Part shown: piece after piece, positions 34,655 through 43,775 of the stretch
Numbering within the stretch: the first letter of the stretch is position 1
Layout of the letters: every line of letters begins with the position of its first letter
Source: Cedecea colo
GTDB taxonomy: Bacteria > Pseudomonadota > Gammaproteobacteria > Enterobacterales > Enterobacteriaceae
DNA: 64,000 bases
Reading direction: 5' to 3'
Assembly (NCBI RefSeq): GCF_011808225.1
Contig: NZ_SOYS01000011.1
Coordinates: 62,001-126,000, forward strand
Program-made: the position numbers and the translations under genes
Notes under the pieces: model-generated
The model's input: the letters and a program-made list of their open reading frames with translations, nothing else
Told to the model about the DNA's origin: nothing
Databases searched by the model: none

Positions 34655-35711
34655 TTTCGCGCTCCTTTATCAGGCGGTTAAGCAGTTCCAGCTCGGCCTG
34701 GAAATCCACGTAGTGCGGCAGCTTAAGGTGTGAAACAAAGCCTGCGGCCTCGACGTTATCCGCATGCGACAGCACAAACTCTTCGTCCTGCGCCGGGCCT
34801 GCTACCGTTTCGTCGTAGTCCGGCGCCTGCAGAGCACGGTCGACCAGCGCCATCGCCATCGCTTTGCGTTCGCTCATGCCGAATACCAGCCCGTAGCCAC
34901 GCGTGAAGTGCGGCGGCTCATCGTCTGGGGCGACAAAACCGTTGACCATTTCGCATTCGGTCATCAGCAGTTCGCCGACGTTTACTGCAAAACCCAGCTC
35001 TTCCGGCATGATTTCGATATCAACATAGCCGCTGCGAATTTCCCCGGCGAAAGGATGGTTACGTCCGTAGCCGCGCTGGGTGGAGTAGGCGAGCGCCAGC
35101 AAATAACCTTCGTCGCCGCGCACCAGCTGCTGCAGGCGGGAGGAGCGGGAACAAGGGTAAACCGGCGGCTGGCGAGTGATATCGTCCGGTTGTTCACCGC
35201 TGTCTTCTTCAGCTTTCGCCAGATCCTGTTTCGCTAACAGGCTGAACACGTGCGGCGCGGGTTCGGCAATATCGTCGCTGGTTTTCAGCGTCGGTGCCTC
35301 GCCGTTTGCCAGCAAAGCGAAATCCAGCAGGCGATGCGTGTAATCGTAAGTCGGCCCGAGCAGTTGCCCGCCGGGAACGTCTTTATAGGTTGCCGAAATG
35401 CGGCGTTCCAGGCGCATCTTTGCAGTGTCCAGCGGCTGGCTGACGGCGAGACGCGGCAGAGTGGTGCGGTAGGCGCGCAGCAGGAAGATGGCTTCCACCA
35501 TGTCGCCGCTGGCCTGTTTGATGGCAAGCGCCGCCAGCTCGCGGTCGGCAATGCCGCCTTCGGTCATCACGCGATCTACCGCCAGGCCAAGCTGCTGTTC
35601 TATTTGGGCAACGCTCAGTTCGGCAAGCGCTGGGTCGCCACGCCGATGGTGTTCCTGCAAGGCGTGGGCGGCGGCAATAGCCTTTTCACCCCCTTTCACG
35701 GCGATGTACAT
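34647..35711 (-). CDS. phnI: PhnI, C-P lyase core subunit
   Basis: A 354-residue subunit, the same length as E. coli PhnI. With PhnG, H and L it couples ATP and phosphonate to form ribose 1-phosphonate triphosphate, and alone it shows nucleosidase activity. Conserved blocks [25 protein letters not shown] and SRSSRLQQL are seen. The ATG shares one base with the phnH stop (TGATG). Confidence 0.96.
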   Translation of the reverse strand: MYIAVKGGEKAIAAAHALQEHHRRGDPALAELSVAQIEQQLGLAVDRVMTEGGIADRELAALAIKQASGDMVEAIFLLRAYRTTLPRLAVSQPLDTAKMRLERRISATYKDVPGGQLLGPTYDYTHRLLDFALLANGEAPTLKTSDDIAEPAPHVFSLLAKQDLAKAEEDSGEQPDDITRQPPVYPCSRSSRLQQLVRGDEGYLLALAYSTQRGYGRNHPFAGEIRSGYVDIEIMPEELGFAVNVGELLMTECEMVNGFVAPDDEPPHFTRGYGLVFGMSERKAMAMALVDRALQAPDYDETVAGPAQDEEFVLSHADNVEAAGFVSHLKLPHYVDFQAELELLNRLIKERENG

Positions 35712-36295
35712 CAGCACACCTCCACGTGAGTAGTGCGGGGAATGGCCAGCAGACGCTCGCCGCAGGTAAAAATGAGATCGATGCCCAGCGGGAACGGGTG
35801 CGGGCGCTCGGTCAGTTCGTGGATCACGCAGTCCGGCAGCTGCGGAGCAATCATGCGCTCCTCACGGATGCCCGCGCCTGTCAGACGCAACATACGGCCG
35901 CCGCTCAGGCTGCTGACCTGCAAAATCAGCGTGGCGCTGGTATCCGGTGCGACGTCGCTTCCCTGGGCCAGGGCGCTAAGCTCGGCACCTGAAATGGTGT
36001 CGCTGGCGACGGCGAACTGTGCCTGTTCTGGCGTCGGTGAAACGGGCGCACCGGTATGGAAGCGGATATTCTGCGTCGTGGCTTCGTTTTTCAGCGCTTC
36101 GCTTATCCACACCGGCGTGTCGTTATCGGCGAGCGTCAGCAGTACGCTGGTGGAAGCTACGTTTAGCGGCTGCCAGCCCTGGGTGAGCGAATGCAGCGCG
36201 ACGATAACGCCCGGTTCGCTCATCGCTTTAAGCAGGCGGCGAAAGCTCTGTTGGGCATCCTGCACGGGCAGGGTAAAAGCGGTCATCAGGGTCAT
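35711..36295 (-). CDS. phnH: PhnH, C-P lyase core subunit
   Basis: A 194-residue subunit, the same length as E. coli Phn[35 protein letters not shown] and [10 protein letters not shown] are conserved. It takes part in the PhnGHI-L reaction that loads phosphonate on the ribose of ATP. Starts with a 4-nt overlap with phnG. Confidence 0.96.
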   Translation of the reverse strand: MTLMTAFTLPVQDAQQSFRRLLKAMSEPGVIVALHSLTQGWQPLNVASTSVLLTLADNDTPVWISEALKNEATTQNIRFHTGAPVSPTPEQAQFAVASDTISGAELSALAQGSDVAPDTSATLILQVSSLSGGRMLRLTGAGIREERMIAPQLPDCVIHELTERPHPFPLGIDLIFTCGERLLAIPRTTHVEVC

Positions 36296-36753
36296 GCGTT
36301 ATCTCCGCGAACCAGAGTGAAAAAGTCAACGCGGCTGCTGTTCACCTCGGCGCGCCGTTTGGCCAGGCGCTGTTCCCGGTTTGCAGCCAGCGGGGCAATT
36401 AAGGTTTCTTGTAAGGTCTGAAAATGCGCGTTGTCCTGCATCATTGCGTCGATGACCGCGCAGCGCTCGGCGTGGGTTTTGTCACGGCCTAATAAGTAGC
36501 TGTAGCCGTAAATTCCATTGTCGAGCTGTACCACGGCGCGGGTTAGCGTCGCGTCACCGGCGAAAAAGCGCTGGCCGGTTGCGCCCATGCGCGCCTGAAT
36601 CTGTACCAGGCCCGTTTCCGGCTGGCGGATGGCCTGATATTGCGGATTGAGTTTCAGATGTTCCCAGCGCGCCATCAATTCCTGCGGCAGGCTGTTGGCG
36701 AGTACGGCCATCCACTGCTGGCGCTGGGCGATATCAGTTTTTCTGGCGTCCAT
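36292..36753 (-). CDS. phnG: PhnG, C-P lyase core subunit
   Basis: A 153-residue subunit (E. coli 150), beginning [19 protein letters not shown]. It retains [20 protein letters not shown]. Part of the PhnGHIJ core complex. The ATG follows the phnF stop with no gap (TAAATG) and the end overlaps phnH by 4 nt, consistent with tight co-translation. Confidence 0.95.
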   Translation of the reverse strand: MDARKTDIAQRQQWMAVLANSLPQELMARWEHLKLNPQYQAIRQPETGLVQIQARMGATGQRFFAGDATLTRAVVQLDNGIYGYSYLLGRDKTHAERCAVIDAMMQDNAHFQTLQETLIAPLAANREQRLAKRRAEVNSSRVDFFTLVRGDNA

Positions 36754-37479
36754 TTAGTGCTCCATGGTGAATTCGATCAGGTCGGCGCGGGTCAGGTTGA
36801 CGGAGTACTCCGCCGGTTTCGCCTCGCCTTCACGATGGTTAAGGGTGCGCACGCACAGCAGCGGTGCCATGTTCGGAATTTCCAGCAGGCGGCTTTCTTT
36901 GGCCTGCGCGCGGCGGGCGCTGATGCGGGTTTGCGTGCGTTTGAGGTGGATACCGAGCTGCGCCTGGATCACGTCGTGCAGCGAGCCGCTGTGAAACTGT
37001 TGCAGCGCAGGCCACCAGGACAAATCGGCGAAGTAATGGTCGATAAGGCATACCGCGATGCCGTTCACGCGGCGCAGGGTGCGCAGATGAATAACGTCCT
37101 CGCCCTCGTTCACGCCCAGCGCGTTGGCAACATGGCTGGAAGCGGGGCGCAATACCGCCAGCAGACGTTCGCTGGTGGGGTGGCTGCCCTGGTCGAGCAG
37201 GTTCTGGCTAAAGCGTGCCCGGGCGTTAAGCGGGTAATCGAACGGGCGCATCAGGACTAAGACGCCCACGCCCTGGCGGCGCTGCACCCAGCCTTTTTCG
37301 ACGAGCTGATCGATGGCGCGTCGCAGCGTATGACGGTTCACTTCGTAACGCGCGGCAAGCTGGCTTTCCGCAGGTAGATAGTCGCCGCAGCGGTAGTTAC
37401 TGCGCAGCTCCTGCTCAAGCAGGGCGGCGATTTGCTGGTAGCGAGTCGGGTAGCTGGTCGGATGTCTGGATAAGTGCAT
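36754..37479 (-). CDS. phnF: PhnF, GntR/HutC-family regulator of the phn operon
   Basis: A 241-residue regulator, the same length as E. coli PhnF. The N-terminal winged helix (about 10-75) contains YLPAESQLAARYEVNRHTLRRA. The C-terminal UTRA effector domain (about 90-235) contains RPASSHVANALG and SARRAQAKE. ATG 37479 aligns with the E. coli start; the frame three codons longer begins at TTG. It lies inside the operon it probably tunes. Confidence 0.94.
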   Translation of the reverse strand: MHLSRHPTSYPTRYQQIAALLEQELRSNYRCGDYLPAESQLAARYEVNRHTLRRAIDQLVEKGWVQRRQGVGVLVLMRPFDYPLNARARFSQNLLDQGSHPTSERLLAVLRPASSHVANALGVNEGEDVIHLRTLRRVNGIAVCLIDHYFADLSWWPALQQFHSGSLHDVIQAQLGIHLKRTQTRISARRAQAKESRLLEIPNMAPLLCVRTLNHREGEAKPAEYSVNLTRADLIEFTMEH

Positions 37480-37495
37480 CGTCAACAAAGCCTCT

Positions 37496-38278
37496 CTAAA
37501 TAAAGTGTTTACGCAGACGTTGCGACAGGAAATCCAGCAGGCTGACGGTGATGATAATGACGATCATCAGCGCGCAGGTTTGCTGGAACTGGAATCCACG
37601 GATGGCTTCCCAGAGCGTGACGCCGATTCCGCCCGCGCCCACCATGCCCACCACCGTTGCCGAACGGACGTTCGATTCGAAGCGATAGAGCGAGTAGGAG
37701 ATAAGCAGCGGCATTACCTGCGGGAGCACGCCGTAGAGGATTTCTTCAAGCTTGCTGGCGCCGGTGGCGCGAATGCCTTCTACCGGGCCGGGTTCGATTG
37801 CTTCCACCGCTTCAGACAGCAGCTTGGAGAGCACGCCGGTGGTATGAATAAACAGCGCCAGCACGCCGGCAAAAGGCCCAAGACCAACGGCCACCACGAA
37901 CAGCATCGCAAACACCATTTCGTTGATGGCGCGACAGGCGTCCATTAAACGGCGCATCGGCTGGTAAACCCACCAGGGCACGAGGTTGTCGGCGCACATC
38001 AGGCCGCAGGGAATGGAGAGAATGATGGACAGGGCGGTGCCCCAGACGGCAATTTGCAGCGTGACGCCCATTTCTGCCAGGTAAACCTGCCACTGGCTGA
38101 AATCAGGCGGGAAGAAGTCGGCGGCGAAGGTTGCCATGTTGCCCGCGTCGCGGAACAAGGTGAGCGGCGCCATTTCCGCGCCCTGCCAGGAGACTATCAA
38201 AACGGCCAGTAAAATCGCCCAGCATAGCTGCGAGAACCAGCTACGTTTTGGTACGGCGACCTGTATCGTTTGTTGCAT
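37496..38278 (-). CDS. phnE: PhnE, phosphonate ABC transporter permease (intact)
   Basis: A 260-residue inner-membrane permease with about 5-6 helices and the EAA-like loop [21 protein letters not shown]. It forms the importer with PhnC and PhnD. The gene is one uninterrupted frame, unlike E. coli K-12, where a short duplication makes phnE cryptic, so phosphonate uptake should work. Separated from phnD by a REP-like element. Confidence 0.95.
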   Translation of the reverse strand: MQQTIQVAVPKRSWFSQLCWAILLAVLIVSWQGAEMAPLTLFRDAGNMATFAADFFPPDFSQWQVYLAEMGVTLQIAVWGTALSIILSIPCGLMCADNLVPWWVYQPMRRLMDACRAINEMVFAMLFVVAVGLGPFAGVLALFIHTTGVLSKLLSEAVEAIEPGPVEGIRATGASKLEEILYGVLPQVMPLLISYSLYRFESNVRSATVVGMVGAGGIGVTLWEAIRGFQFQQTCALMIVIIITVSLLDFLSQRLRKHFI

Positions 38279-38300
38279 GGATTGCTCCGTTTGTATGGTT

Positions 38301-38375
38301 AGTGGCGGATGGCGCTTTCGCTTATCCGCCCTACAGGGTGAGCCGTAGGGTGGATAAGCGCAGCGTCATCCACCG
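38301..38375. repeat. REP/BIME-like element between phnD and phnE
   Basis: Two inverted units: GGCGGATGGCGCTTTCGC with TTATCCGCCCTACAGG, then CCGTAGGGTGGATAAGCG with CAGCGTCATCCACCGC. They form paired stems inside the phn operon. Such elements at the 3' end of the binding-protein gene can raise PhnD over PhnE. Confidence 0.85.
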
Positions 38376-38380
38376 CAGAA

Positions 38381-39397
38381 TCACTGCACCGCTTTATTCA
38401 CGCTGCTCATCGCGCCCAACGCGGCGGTCAGGCGATCCAAATCGTTAAGTTGGTTTTGCAGCGCGCTCACCTTGCTGGTCCGGTCTTTTTCATCCAGCCC
38501 TTTGTTGTCCTTCACGCCCTGCATTTGCTTAAACAGCGCGAGCTGGCGAATCGGCACCAGTTGCAGGTCGCTGGACGGGCGGAACGGCGCCCAGGAGAGG
38601 CCTTTAAGCACCTGCGCTTCTTCCGGGCTTTTGCCGTAGGTCATAAAGAAGTCATAAATTTTATCTTTGGTGGCTTCGGAGAGGTTTTTACGCCATACGA
38701 TCGGATCGCCAGGGATCAGCGGGGATTTCCAGATGACCTTCAGATCCTTAAATTTTTCCGGGGCGGTGATCTTTAAACGATCCATGTTTTCGGTGTTGTT
38801 GGTCGCCACGTCTACCTGCTTGTTAGCCACCGCCAGCGCATTGGTTTCGTGGTTGGCGTTCACCGAGCGCTTGAAGTCGCTCACGGTCACGTTGTTTTTG
38901 GCGAACACGTAATAACCGGGAACGAGATAGCCTGAAGTAGAGTTAGGATCGCCGTTGCCGAAGGTCAGATCTTTACGCTTCGCCAGCATGTCGTTCAGGT
39001 TGTTGATCGGACTGTCTTTATTGACGATCAGCACGCTCCAGTAGCCCGGCGAGCCGTCGGCCGCTACGGTTTGCGCAAAGACCTGCCCGTTAGCGCGGTC
39101 CACCGCTTCCATGGCGGACAGGTTGCCGTACCAGGCGATATCCACTTTGTTAAAACGCATGCCCTGGATGATTCCCGCGTAGTCCGGGGCAAAAAAAGCA
39201 TTCACTTTCATGCCCAGCTTCTTCTCCATATCCTTCAGGAACGGGTCCCACTGGGGCTTCAGGTTTTGCTGGGATTCGGTAGAGATGATGCCGAAGTTCA
39301 GGGACTTCTCTTGTTCATCCGCGTGGGCCGCGTTGAACAGGGCACTGACGCTTAACAGGCTGGTAAAGGCGAGGGCCTTAACGGCTTTGTAGCTCAT
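38381..39397 (-). CDS. phnD: PhnD, phosphonate periplasmic binding protein
   Basis: A 338-residue protein with a signal peptide (residues 1-26, ending NAAHA) and a type II binding fold. Conserved parts: LNFGIISTESQQNLKPQWDP, RFNKVDIAWYGNLSAMEAVD and FGNGDPNSTSGYLVPGY, where ligand phosphonate contacts lie in homologues. It delivers phosphonates to PhnE/PhnC. Confidence 0.96.
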   Translation of the reverse strand: MSYKAVKALAFTSLLSVSALFNAAHADEQEKSLNFGIISTESQQNLKPQWDPFLKDMEKKLGMKVNAFFAPDYAGIIQGMRFNKVDIAWYGNLSAMEAVDRANGQVFAQTVAADGSPGYWSVLIVNKDSPINNLNDMLAKRKDLTFGNGDPNSTSGYLVPGYYVFAKNNVTVSDFKRSVNANHETNALAVANKQVDVATNNTENMDRLKITAPEKFKDLKVIWKSPLIPGDPIVWRKNLSEATKDKIYDFFMTYGKSPEEAQVLKGLSWAPFRPSSDLQLVPIRQLALFKQMQGVKDNKGLDEKDRTSKVSALQNQLNDLDRLTAALGAMSSVNKAVQ

Positions 39398-39423
39398 GAC
39401 GGTTCCTTGAGTCGATAAAAGTG

Positions 39424-40206
39424 TTACGCAGCGACCGCATCGACGCGGGCCATGCTGCGATAGAGATTCCCCAGCCGTTCGCTGTCGAACGCTGAGCTGC
39501 TTCCGTCGTAAAACACATGTCCCTGACGCAGCGCGACAATGCGGTCGCAGTAGCGCAGGGCGTAGTCCACCTGGTGCAGCGTCACCACTACGGTGATGCC
39601 GTCCAGACGGTTAATGTCGTGCAGGGTTTCCATCACGATGCGCGCGGATTCCGGGTCAAGTGAGGCAATCGGCTCATCGGCAAGAATGACTTTCGCCTGC
39701 TGCATCAGCGCGCGGGCAATCGCCACGCGCTGCTGCTGCCCGCCGGAGAGGGTAGAGACGCGCTGATAAGCAAACTGCGCCATGCCGACGCGGGTCAGCG
39801 CCTGTAGCGCACGCTGTTTTTGTTCGCGGGTGAACCAGTTAAGACAGGTGCGCCAGAGCGGCGTGGAACCCAGCGCGCCAGCCAGCACGTTTTCCAGCAC
39901 CGTCAGGCGGTTCACCAGGTTGAACTGCTGGAAGATATAACCGGTATGGGCGCGGCTTTTGCGGATATCGCTCGCCAGACGGCCCGATTTTTGTACCGTG
40001 CGGCCGAGCAGTTCGATATGGCTTTCCGGGGCCTTATCAGAGGTAACCAACCCGCTCAGGTGACGCAAGAGGGTGGATTTGCCTGAGCCAGAAGGCCCCA
40101 GCAGAGCGACCATCTCACCTTCATTCACCTCAAGATCCACCGCACACAGCGCCTGATGCTGGTTAAAAGTTTTGCTCAGTTTGTTGACGCGAATAATCGT
40201 TTGCAT
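39424..40206 (-). CDS. phnC: PhnC, phosphonate ABC transporter ATPase
   Basis: A 260-residue ABC ATPase with Walker [10 protein letters not shown], signature TLSGGQQQR and Walker [11 protein letters not shown]. First gene of the phn operon, read from the 200-bp gap shared with the DUF2235 gene. The start MQTIIRV aligns with E. coli; a redundant Met codon precedes it. Members of the phn regulon are PhoB-dependent, but I could not find a clear Pho box here. Confidence 0.96.
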   Translation of the reverse strand: MQTIIRVNKLSKTFNQHQALCAVDLEVNEGEMVALLGPSGSGKSTLLRHLSGLVTSDKAPESHIELLGRTVQKSGRLASDIRKSRAHTGYIFQQFNLVNRLTVLENVLAGALGSTPLWRTCLNWFTREQKQRALQALTRVGMAQFAYQRVSTLSGGQQQRVAIARALMQQAKVILADEPIASLDPESARIVMETLHDINRLDGITVVVTLHQVDYALRYCDRIVALRQGHVFYDGSSSAFDSERLGNLYRSMARVDAVAA

Positions 40207-40405
40207 CACAAGGCCTCCTCGAAAAGTTGCCTTATGGTGCCGACGAAATGTGTCGTTTTTGTTAAATCAAGGTTTCGAAAAGATGAAGAGTGCGCCGGGA
40301 TGAGGCGGCTAACGCAAAGTCGCCAGACTAATCAGCTATTTGTCGTATTGTGACGAGACTTGTTTTTGCCTTTGCTATAGGGATACCTCTGGGGAGGCAT
40401 AAATA

Positions 40406-41619
40406 ATGAGCAAAAATATAATTTTTTGCGCGGACGGGGCGTGGGCGACTCCGGGTTTTGCAGCGCAGGCGGAAGAAACAGCGGCTGTCAGTAACGTTTA
40501 CCAGCTATTTATCGATATGAAAGGGCTGGTGGATAAGCAAAGCCTGCTGCTGGCGAATGAACAGGAAAAAAACTGGATTGACGGCAGCGGGGATGTGGCA
40601 CAGGTCGCAAAGTACATTCATGGCGTGGGCAATCCGCATAACAGCTTTGTGAAGCTGCTGGACGGCACGTTCGGCGCCAGCTTTGTTACGCCTGTTGTGC
40701 GTGGCTACACTTTTATCAGCCGTCACTGGCAGCCGGGTGACCGCATCTATCTGGTCGGGTTCAGTCAGGGCGCCTGGACGGCGCGCATGCTGGCTAATCT
40801 GATAATAGATAAGGGATTGTTGAGCCGGGACAGGTTACAGCTCGATGAGCGGAACAAAGAGGAGTGCTGGCGACTGGCGTCATCCGTCTGGGCACAGCAC
40901 CGGGCGCATACGGCCGGAGTAAGCGGTCATCAGCTCGGTGCGGTGCTAAGGGATTTTCCGGCGTTTTTTTGCGACAGCGTGACCCCGCCTGCATGACGAC
41001 CGGCGTACCCGTTGAGGCCGTGGCGGTGTGGGAAACGGTAGGGCATCTGGGCATACCTGAATACTTTAACGACAAGCGGACGAGCGTTTTCCGCTTCAGT
41101 AATAACGAGCTTCATCCGCAGGTAAAGTACGGTTTGCAGGCCATCGCCATAGATGAGCAGCGTGCTGATTTGGCGCCCGCGATATGGGATAACCGGGATC
41201 GCATCGTTCAGGTCATGTTTCCTGGCATTCATCATGATGTGGGAGGCGGCTACAACTGCTTTGCAGGAGAATGCGGGTTATCGAATGGCGCTTATTTGTG
41301 GCTACACGACGCGCTCGACGATCTGGGCATGCACCTCTTGCGCAGCGAGATAATTGCCGATCCTCTTGGACGTTTGCACTGCGAATGGTTTCCGCCCACG
41401 ACCTGGCAGCGCATCGCGCCCCGACGACTGCCCGCACCGCTTACCTCTTCCATGATGATTCACCACTCGGCGGTCGAGCGTCTGAAGGGTGGATCGCTGC
41501 TGCCGTATCAATCTGCGGACAACGGAGCATGGCTGACGGGCAGCTATAACCCGCAATCTCTACAGCGCTATTTCCATACGCCCTGGGAAGTTCCGAGGGA
41601 ATGGGCTGTGTCGCGCTAG
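40406..41619 (+). pseudogene. DUF2235 alpha/beta-hydrolase (T6SS phospholipase-like), frameshifted at a T7 run
   Basis: The first frame (40406-40996) has IIFCADGAWATPG and the lipase elbow VGFSQGAWTARMLANL. It should have run on but hits a stop after FPAFFCDSVTPPA. The continuation is in the -1 frame: LRQRDPACMTTGVPVEAVAVWETVGHLGIPEY, then FPGIHHDVGGGY with the likely catalytic Asp and His, to the stop at 41619. The break is at T7 (40964-40970). One more T, or a -1 slip on it, restores about 404 residues with the family order intact. DUF2235 proteins include Tle-type secreted phospholipases. Divergent from phnC; no T6SS genes are near. Confidence 0.75.
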
Positions 41620-41620
41620 C

Positions 41621-41770
41621 CCATATATCAGCAAACACTTGTTTGAGCATATCCGGGTGGCGCATTACATTACGAGGCTGGCCAATTAATTTATCACGGG
41701 CGAATTCGCTGGCGTCGATAAGATCGTCGTTGGTCTACGTAATACAGCTATTAAAATCGGTAGTAGACAT
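41621..41770 (-). pseudogene. Relic of an Aer-type chemoreceptor PAS domain
   Basis: On the minus strand from ATG 41770 the sequence reads MSTTDFNSCIT, an in-frame TAG (41737-41735), then TNDDLIDASEFARD, KLIGQPRNVMRHPDMLKQVF and ADIW. This parallels the Aer PAS core (STTDLQSYITHAND...GQPHNMVRHPDMPKAAFADMW in E. coli). Homology ends at the Trp codon 41623-41621, next to the DUF2235 stop, and the rest of the receptor is gone. It is a decayed gene fragment. Confidence 0.7.
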
Positions 41771-42087
41771 TCATGTAGCATTATTATGCAGAATATATTC
41801 TATATCCGTAACCGAAGAGCGCTGGCGCAGACTTTATCCCTTTTAAGGAGAACAATCCTGTCCACGGGGTACGTTATAGTATTTTTGGCACGGGACGATG
41901 TAGCTTTAGGCTTAAACCGGCATGGTATTCGACTCTCCTGAAATAATAATCATCGCAATAATGATAATTACTCGCACGAAATAATATAAAAGCGAATAAA
42001 AAGAAAGGGCTTTCTCGATTGAATTAAAAGCGCTTTTTAAGCTAAGGCTCGCGGTAGCAAGCCTTAACGATCGGTGAATGCAGCGTA
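41771..42087. other. 317-bp AT-rich gap with Fur-like repeats and a terminator-like stem
   Basis: No gene seen. AATAATGATAATTAC (around 41958-41972) resembles half of a Fur box, with ATCAT/ATGAT inverted copies beside it. TAAGGCT (42043-42049) pairs with AGCCTTA (42060-42066) just beyond the yjdN stop, a possible weak terminator. AAAAGCGCTTTT is an adjacent palindrome. Confidence 0.4.
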
Positions 42088-42522
42088 TTACATCGGTTTT
42101 ACGACATTCACCATCCAGGGTATGCCGTATTTGTCGGTTAACATGCCGAATCCTTCAGCCCAAAACGTTTCGCCCCACGGCATGGTTATGTCTCCGTCTT
42201 CCGCAAGGTTGTCAAACCAGCGCTGCCCTTCCGCTAAATCACCGGTTGCAAGGCTTAACGCGTAACCGGTGTGTTTAACTCTATCCGCACACATATTTCC
42301 GTCGCTCATCATTACTTCATGATCGCCGATGCGAACGTTGGCATGCATGATTTTATCGTCCGCCCAGTTAAAACCGCTGGCGCAGTCTTCCGGGGTTTCT
42401 TCATCGTTTGGCATTTCACCAAAGGTCATTTTAAAAAGCAGTTGCGCGCCAATTGCCTGTTGATAAAAAGCGATCGCTTCTTCACAGGTGCCGTCAAAAA
42501 AAATATAGGGACTAACAGACAT
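42088..42522 (-). CDS. yjdN: YjdN (PhnB-like), VOC/glyoxalase-fold protein
   Basis: A 144-residue vicinal-oxygen-chelate fold protein. It matches E. coli YjdN in SPYI-F-G-C--AIA-YQ, FGEMP, HANVRI and the C-terminal ETFWAEGFG then WMVNVVK. Known members resemble 3-demethylubiquinone methyltransferase-like VOC proteins, but no activity is proven. The name phnB is historical and not part of the C-P lyase pathway. It precedes yjdM in reverse order, as in E. coli. Confidence 0.92.
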   Translation of the reverse strand: MSVSPYIFFDGTCEEAIAFYQQAIGAQLLFKMTFGEMPNDEETPEDCASGFNWADDKIMHANVRIGDHEVMMSDGNMCADRVKHTGYALSLATGDLAEGQRWFDNLAEDGDITMPWGETFWAEGFGMLTDKYGIPWMVNVVKPM

Positions 42523-42608
42523 CGGTCATTCCTCTTCTGTATGCAGAGTACAGAAGAAGTGTAGTTGCGTACGCCCGGGCAAGCCAGACGGAGAGCCGGA
42601 AGATTTTG

Positions 42609-42626
42609 CCCTCTCCCGGGAGAGGG
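42609..42626. repeat. Perfect 18-bp palindrome between yjdM and yjdN
   Basis: CCCTCTCCCGGGAGAGGG, a loop-free perfect palindrome in the gap between two minus-strand genes. It resembles the core of the larger CCCTCACC-type repeat and may act as a weak transcription or decay barrier. Confidence 0.65.
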
Positions 42627-42643
42627 ACGAAAAAAGTAAATAC

Positions 42644-42979
42644 TTAGTTTTTCTTCACAAACTCGGATTTCAGCTTCATTGGGCCAAAACCATCAATCTT
42701 GCAATCGATGTTATGGTCACCTTCGACCAGACGGATATTTTTTACTTTGGTGCCGATTTTCAGCATTGAAGAGCTGCCCTTTACCTTCAGGTCTTTCACT
42801 ACCGTCACGTTGTCGCCGTCTGCCAGCAGGTTGCCGTTGGCATCTTTAACAATCAGTTGATCCGCGTCAGGCGCGGGCTCGGCGTTATTCCATTCATGTG
42901 CACACTCCGGGCAGATAAACATCCCGTTGTCTTCGTAGGTGTACCCGGAATTGCATTGTGGGCAATGAGGGAGTTGCAT
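42644..42979 (-). CDS. yjdM: YjdM (PhnA-like), zinc-ribbon protein
   Basis: A 111-residue protein. The N-terminal zinc ribbon has [21 protein letters not shown] (two CxxC pairs in order). The PhnA-type beta domain follows, ending KSEFVKKN, nearly the same as E. coli YjdM. Despite the old name it is not needed for C-P lyase. Function unproven. Confidence 0.95.
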   Translation of the reverse strand: MQLPHCPQCNSGYTYEDNGMFICPECAHEWNNAEPAPDADQLIVKDANGNLLADGDNVTVVKDLKVKGSSSMLKIGTKVKNIRLVEGDHNIDCKIDGFGPMKLKSEFVKKN

Positions 42980-43775
42980 ATAGTTAACCTCACAAAAGAA
43001 TAAAAATTAGAAATGGCTGTAAAACAGGGATTTCAGCGAAAATGACGGCGAACCGCCAAAAAGTATCGATATTATACACAAAATCCTTGCTTTTGTGGGG
43101 TTTTTGGGAAGACCGGCTCGCCGGGCCTGCGTTAGCTGATTGAAAAAACTTTTGCGCTGACACCTCCTGTCACTTGCCGGGGGTATGGTGGCAACGGTGG
43201 ATGCATTACGACAGAAGTCAGAACGTAAACGATCTGCGGCACCTGGCAAAACGCGCAGGTCCCGCTGTGGTTTATCTCTGGAGCGTTATAAAGATCTGGA
43301 GACAACTTATTTATCCGCGATCTATTCCTGATTGATTGTTTTTGGAGTATGAATATGAAAATAGCCCAGCGTTAAATAGACATTTTTAAGAATTAAATAA
43401 TCTGTTAGATTCCCGAAGCTATTGTCGGTTTATCAACAGAAATGCGCTACGCTGTGTGGCACCATGCCCTCTGGTTACTTGCCAGGGTATTTGGAAATTA
43501 TTGGGTGCAGAGGGTTATCACACCGAAACACGGATGTTAAGCCAAATCAAATCATTAGAAACAGTGGCCGGGACATTTATGCCCGCAGGCTACCCGTGTA
43601 ACGCTTATTTTACCGCAGGTCCGGCAGCGTCATTTAAAAGCCAGAATTGCGGTTTGGTGCGATATTGAACAATAAAATATTTTCCTCACGTAATTATAAA
43701 AGCCGGTATTGCATTAGCGTAAAAAAATAATGCTCTCATAAAAACCGGATAATTTGAGTTAAGGAAACATTTTTT
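42980..43775. other. 796-bp gap between yjdM and crfC
   Basis: A divergent promoter region longer than usual. A 70-codon frame opening with GTG at 43456 has mixed composition and no features I can trust. The stretch 43255-43440 is AT-rich. The 100 bp before crfC hold its likely promoter and AAGGAAA ribosome site. Nothing else is supported. Confidence 0.5.

Noticed and set aside
40207-40405. Pho box upstream of phnC
   Set aside because: Only loose matches to the CTGTCAT-N4-CTGTCAT pattern (TCGTCAC-AATA-CGACAAA) were found; too weak to list.
43456-43668. 70-codon GTG frame between yjdM and crfC
   Set aside because: Weak start, odd composition and no family resemblance; not enough to call a gene.
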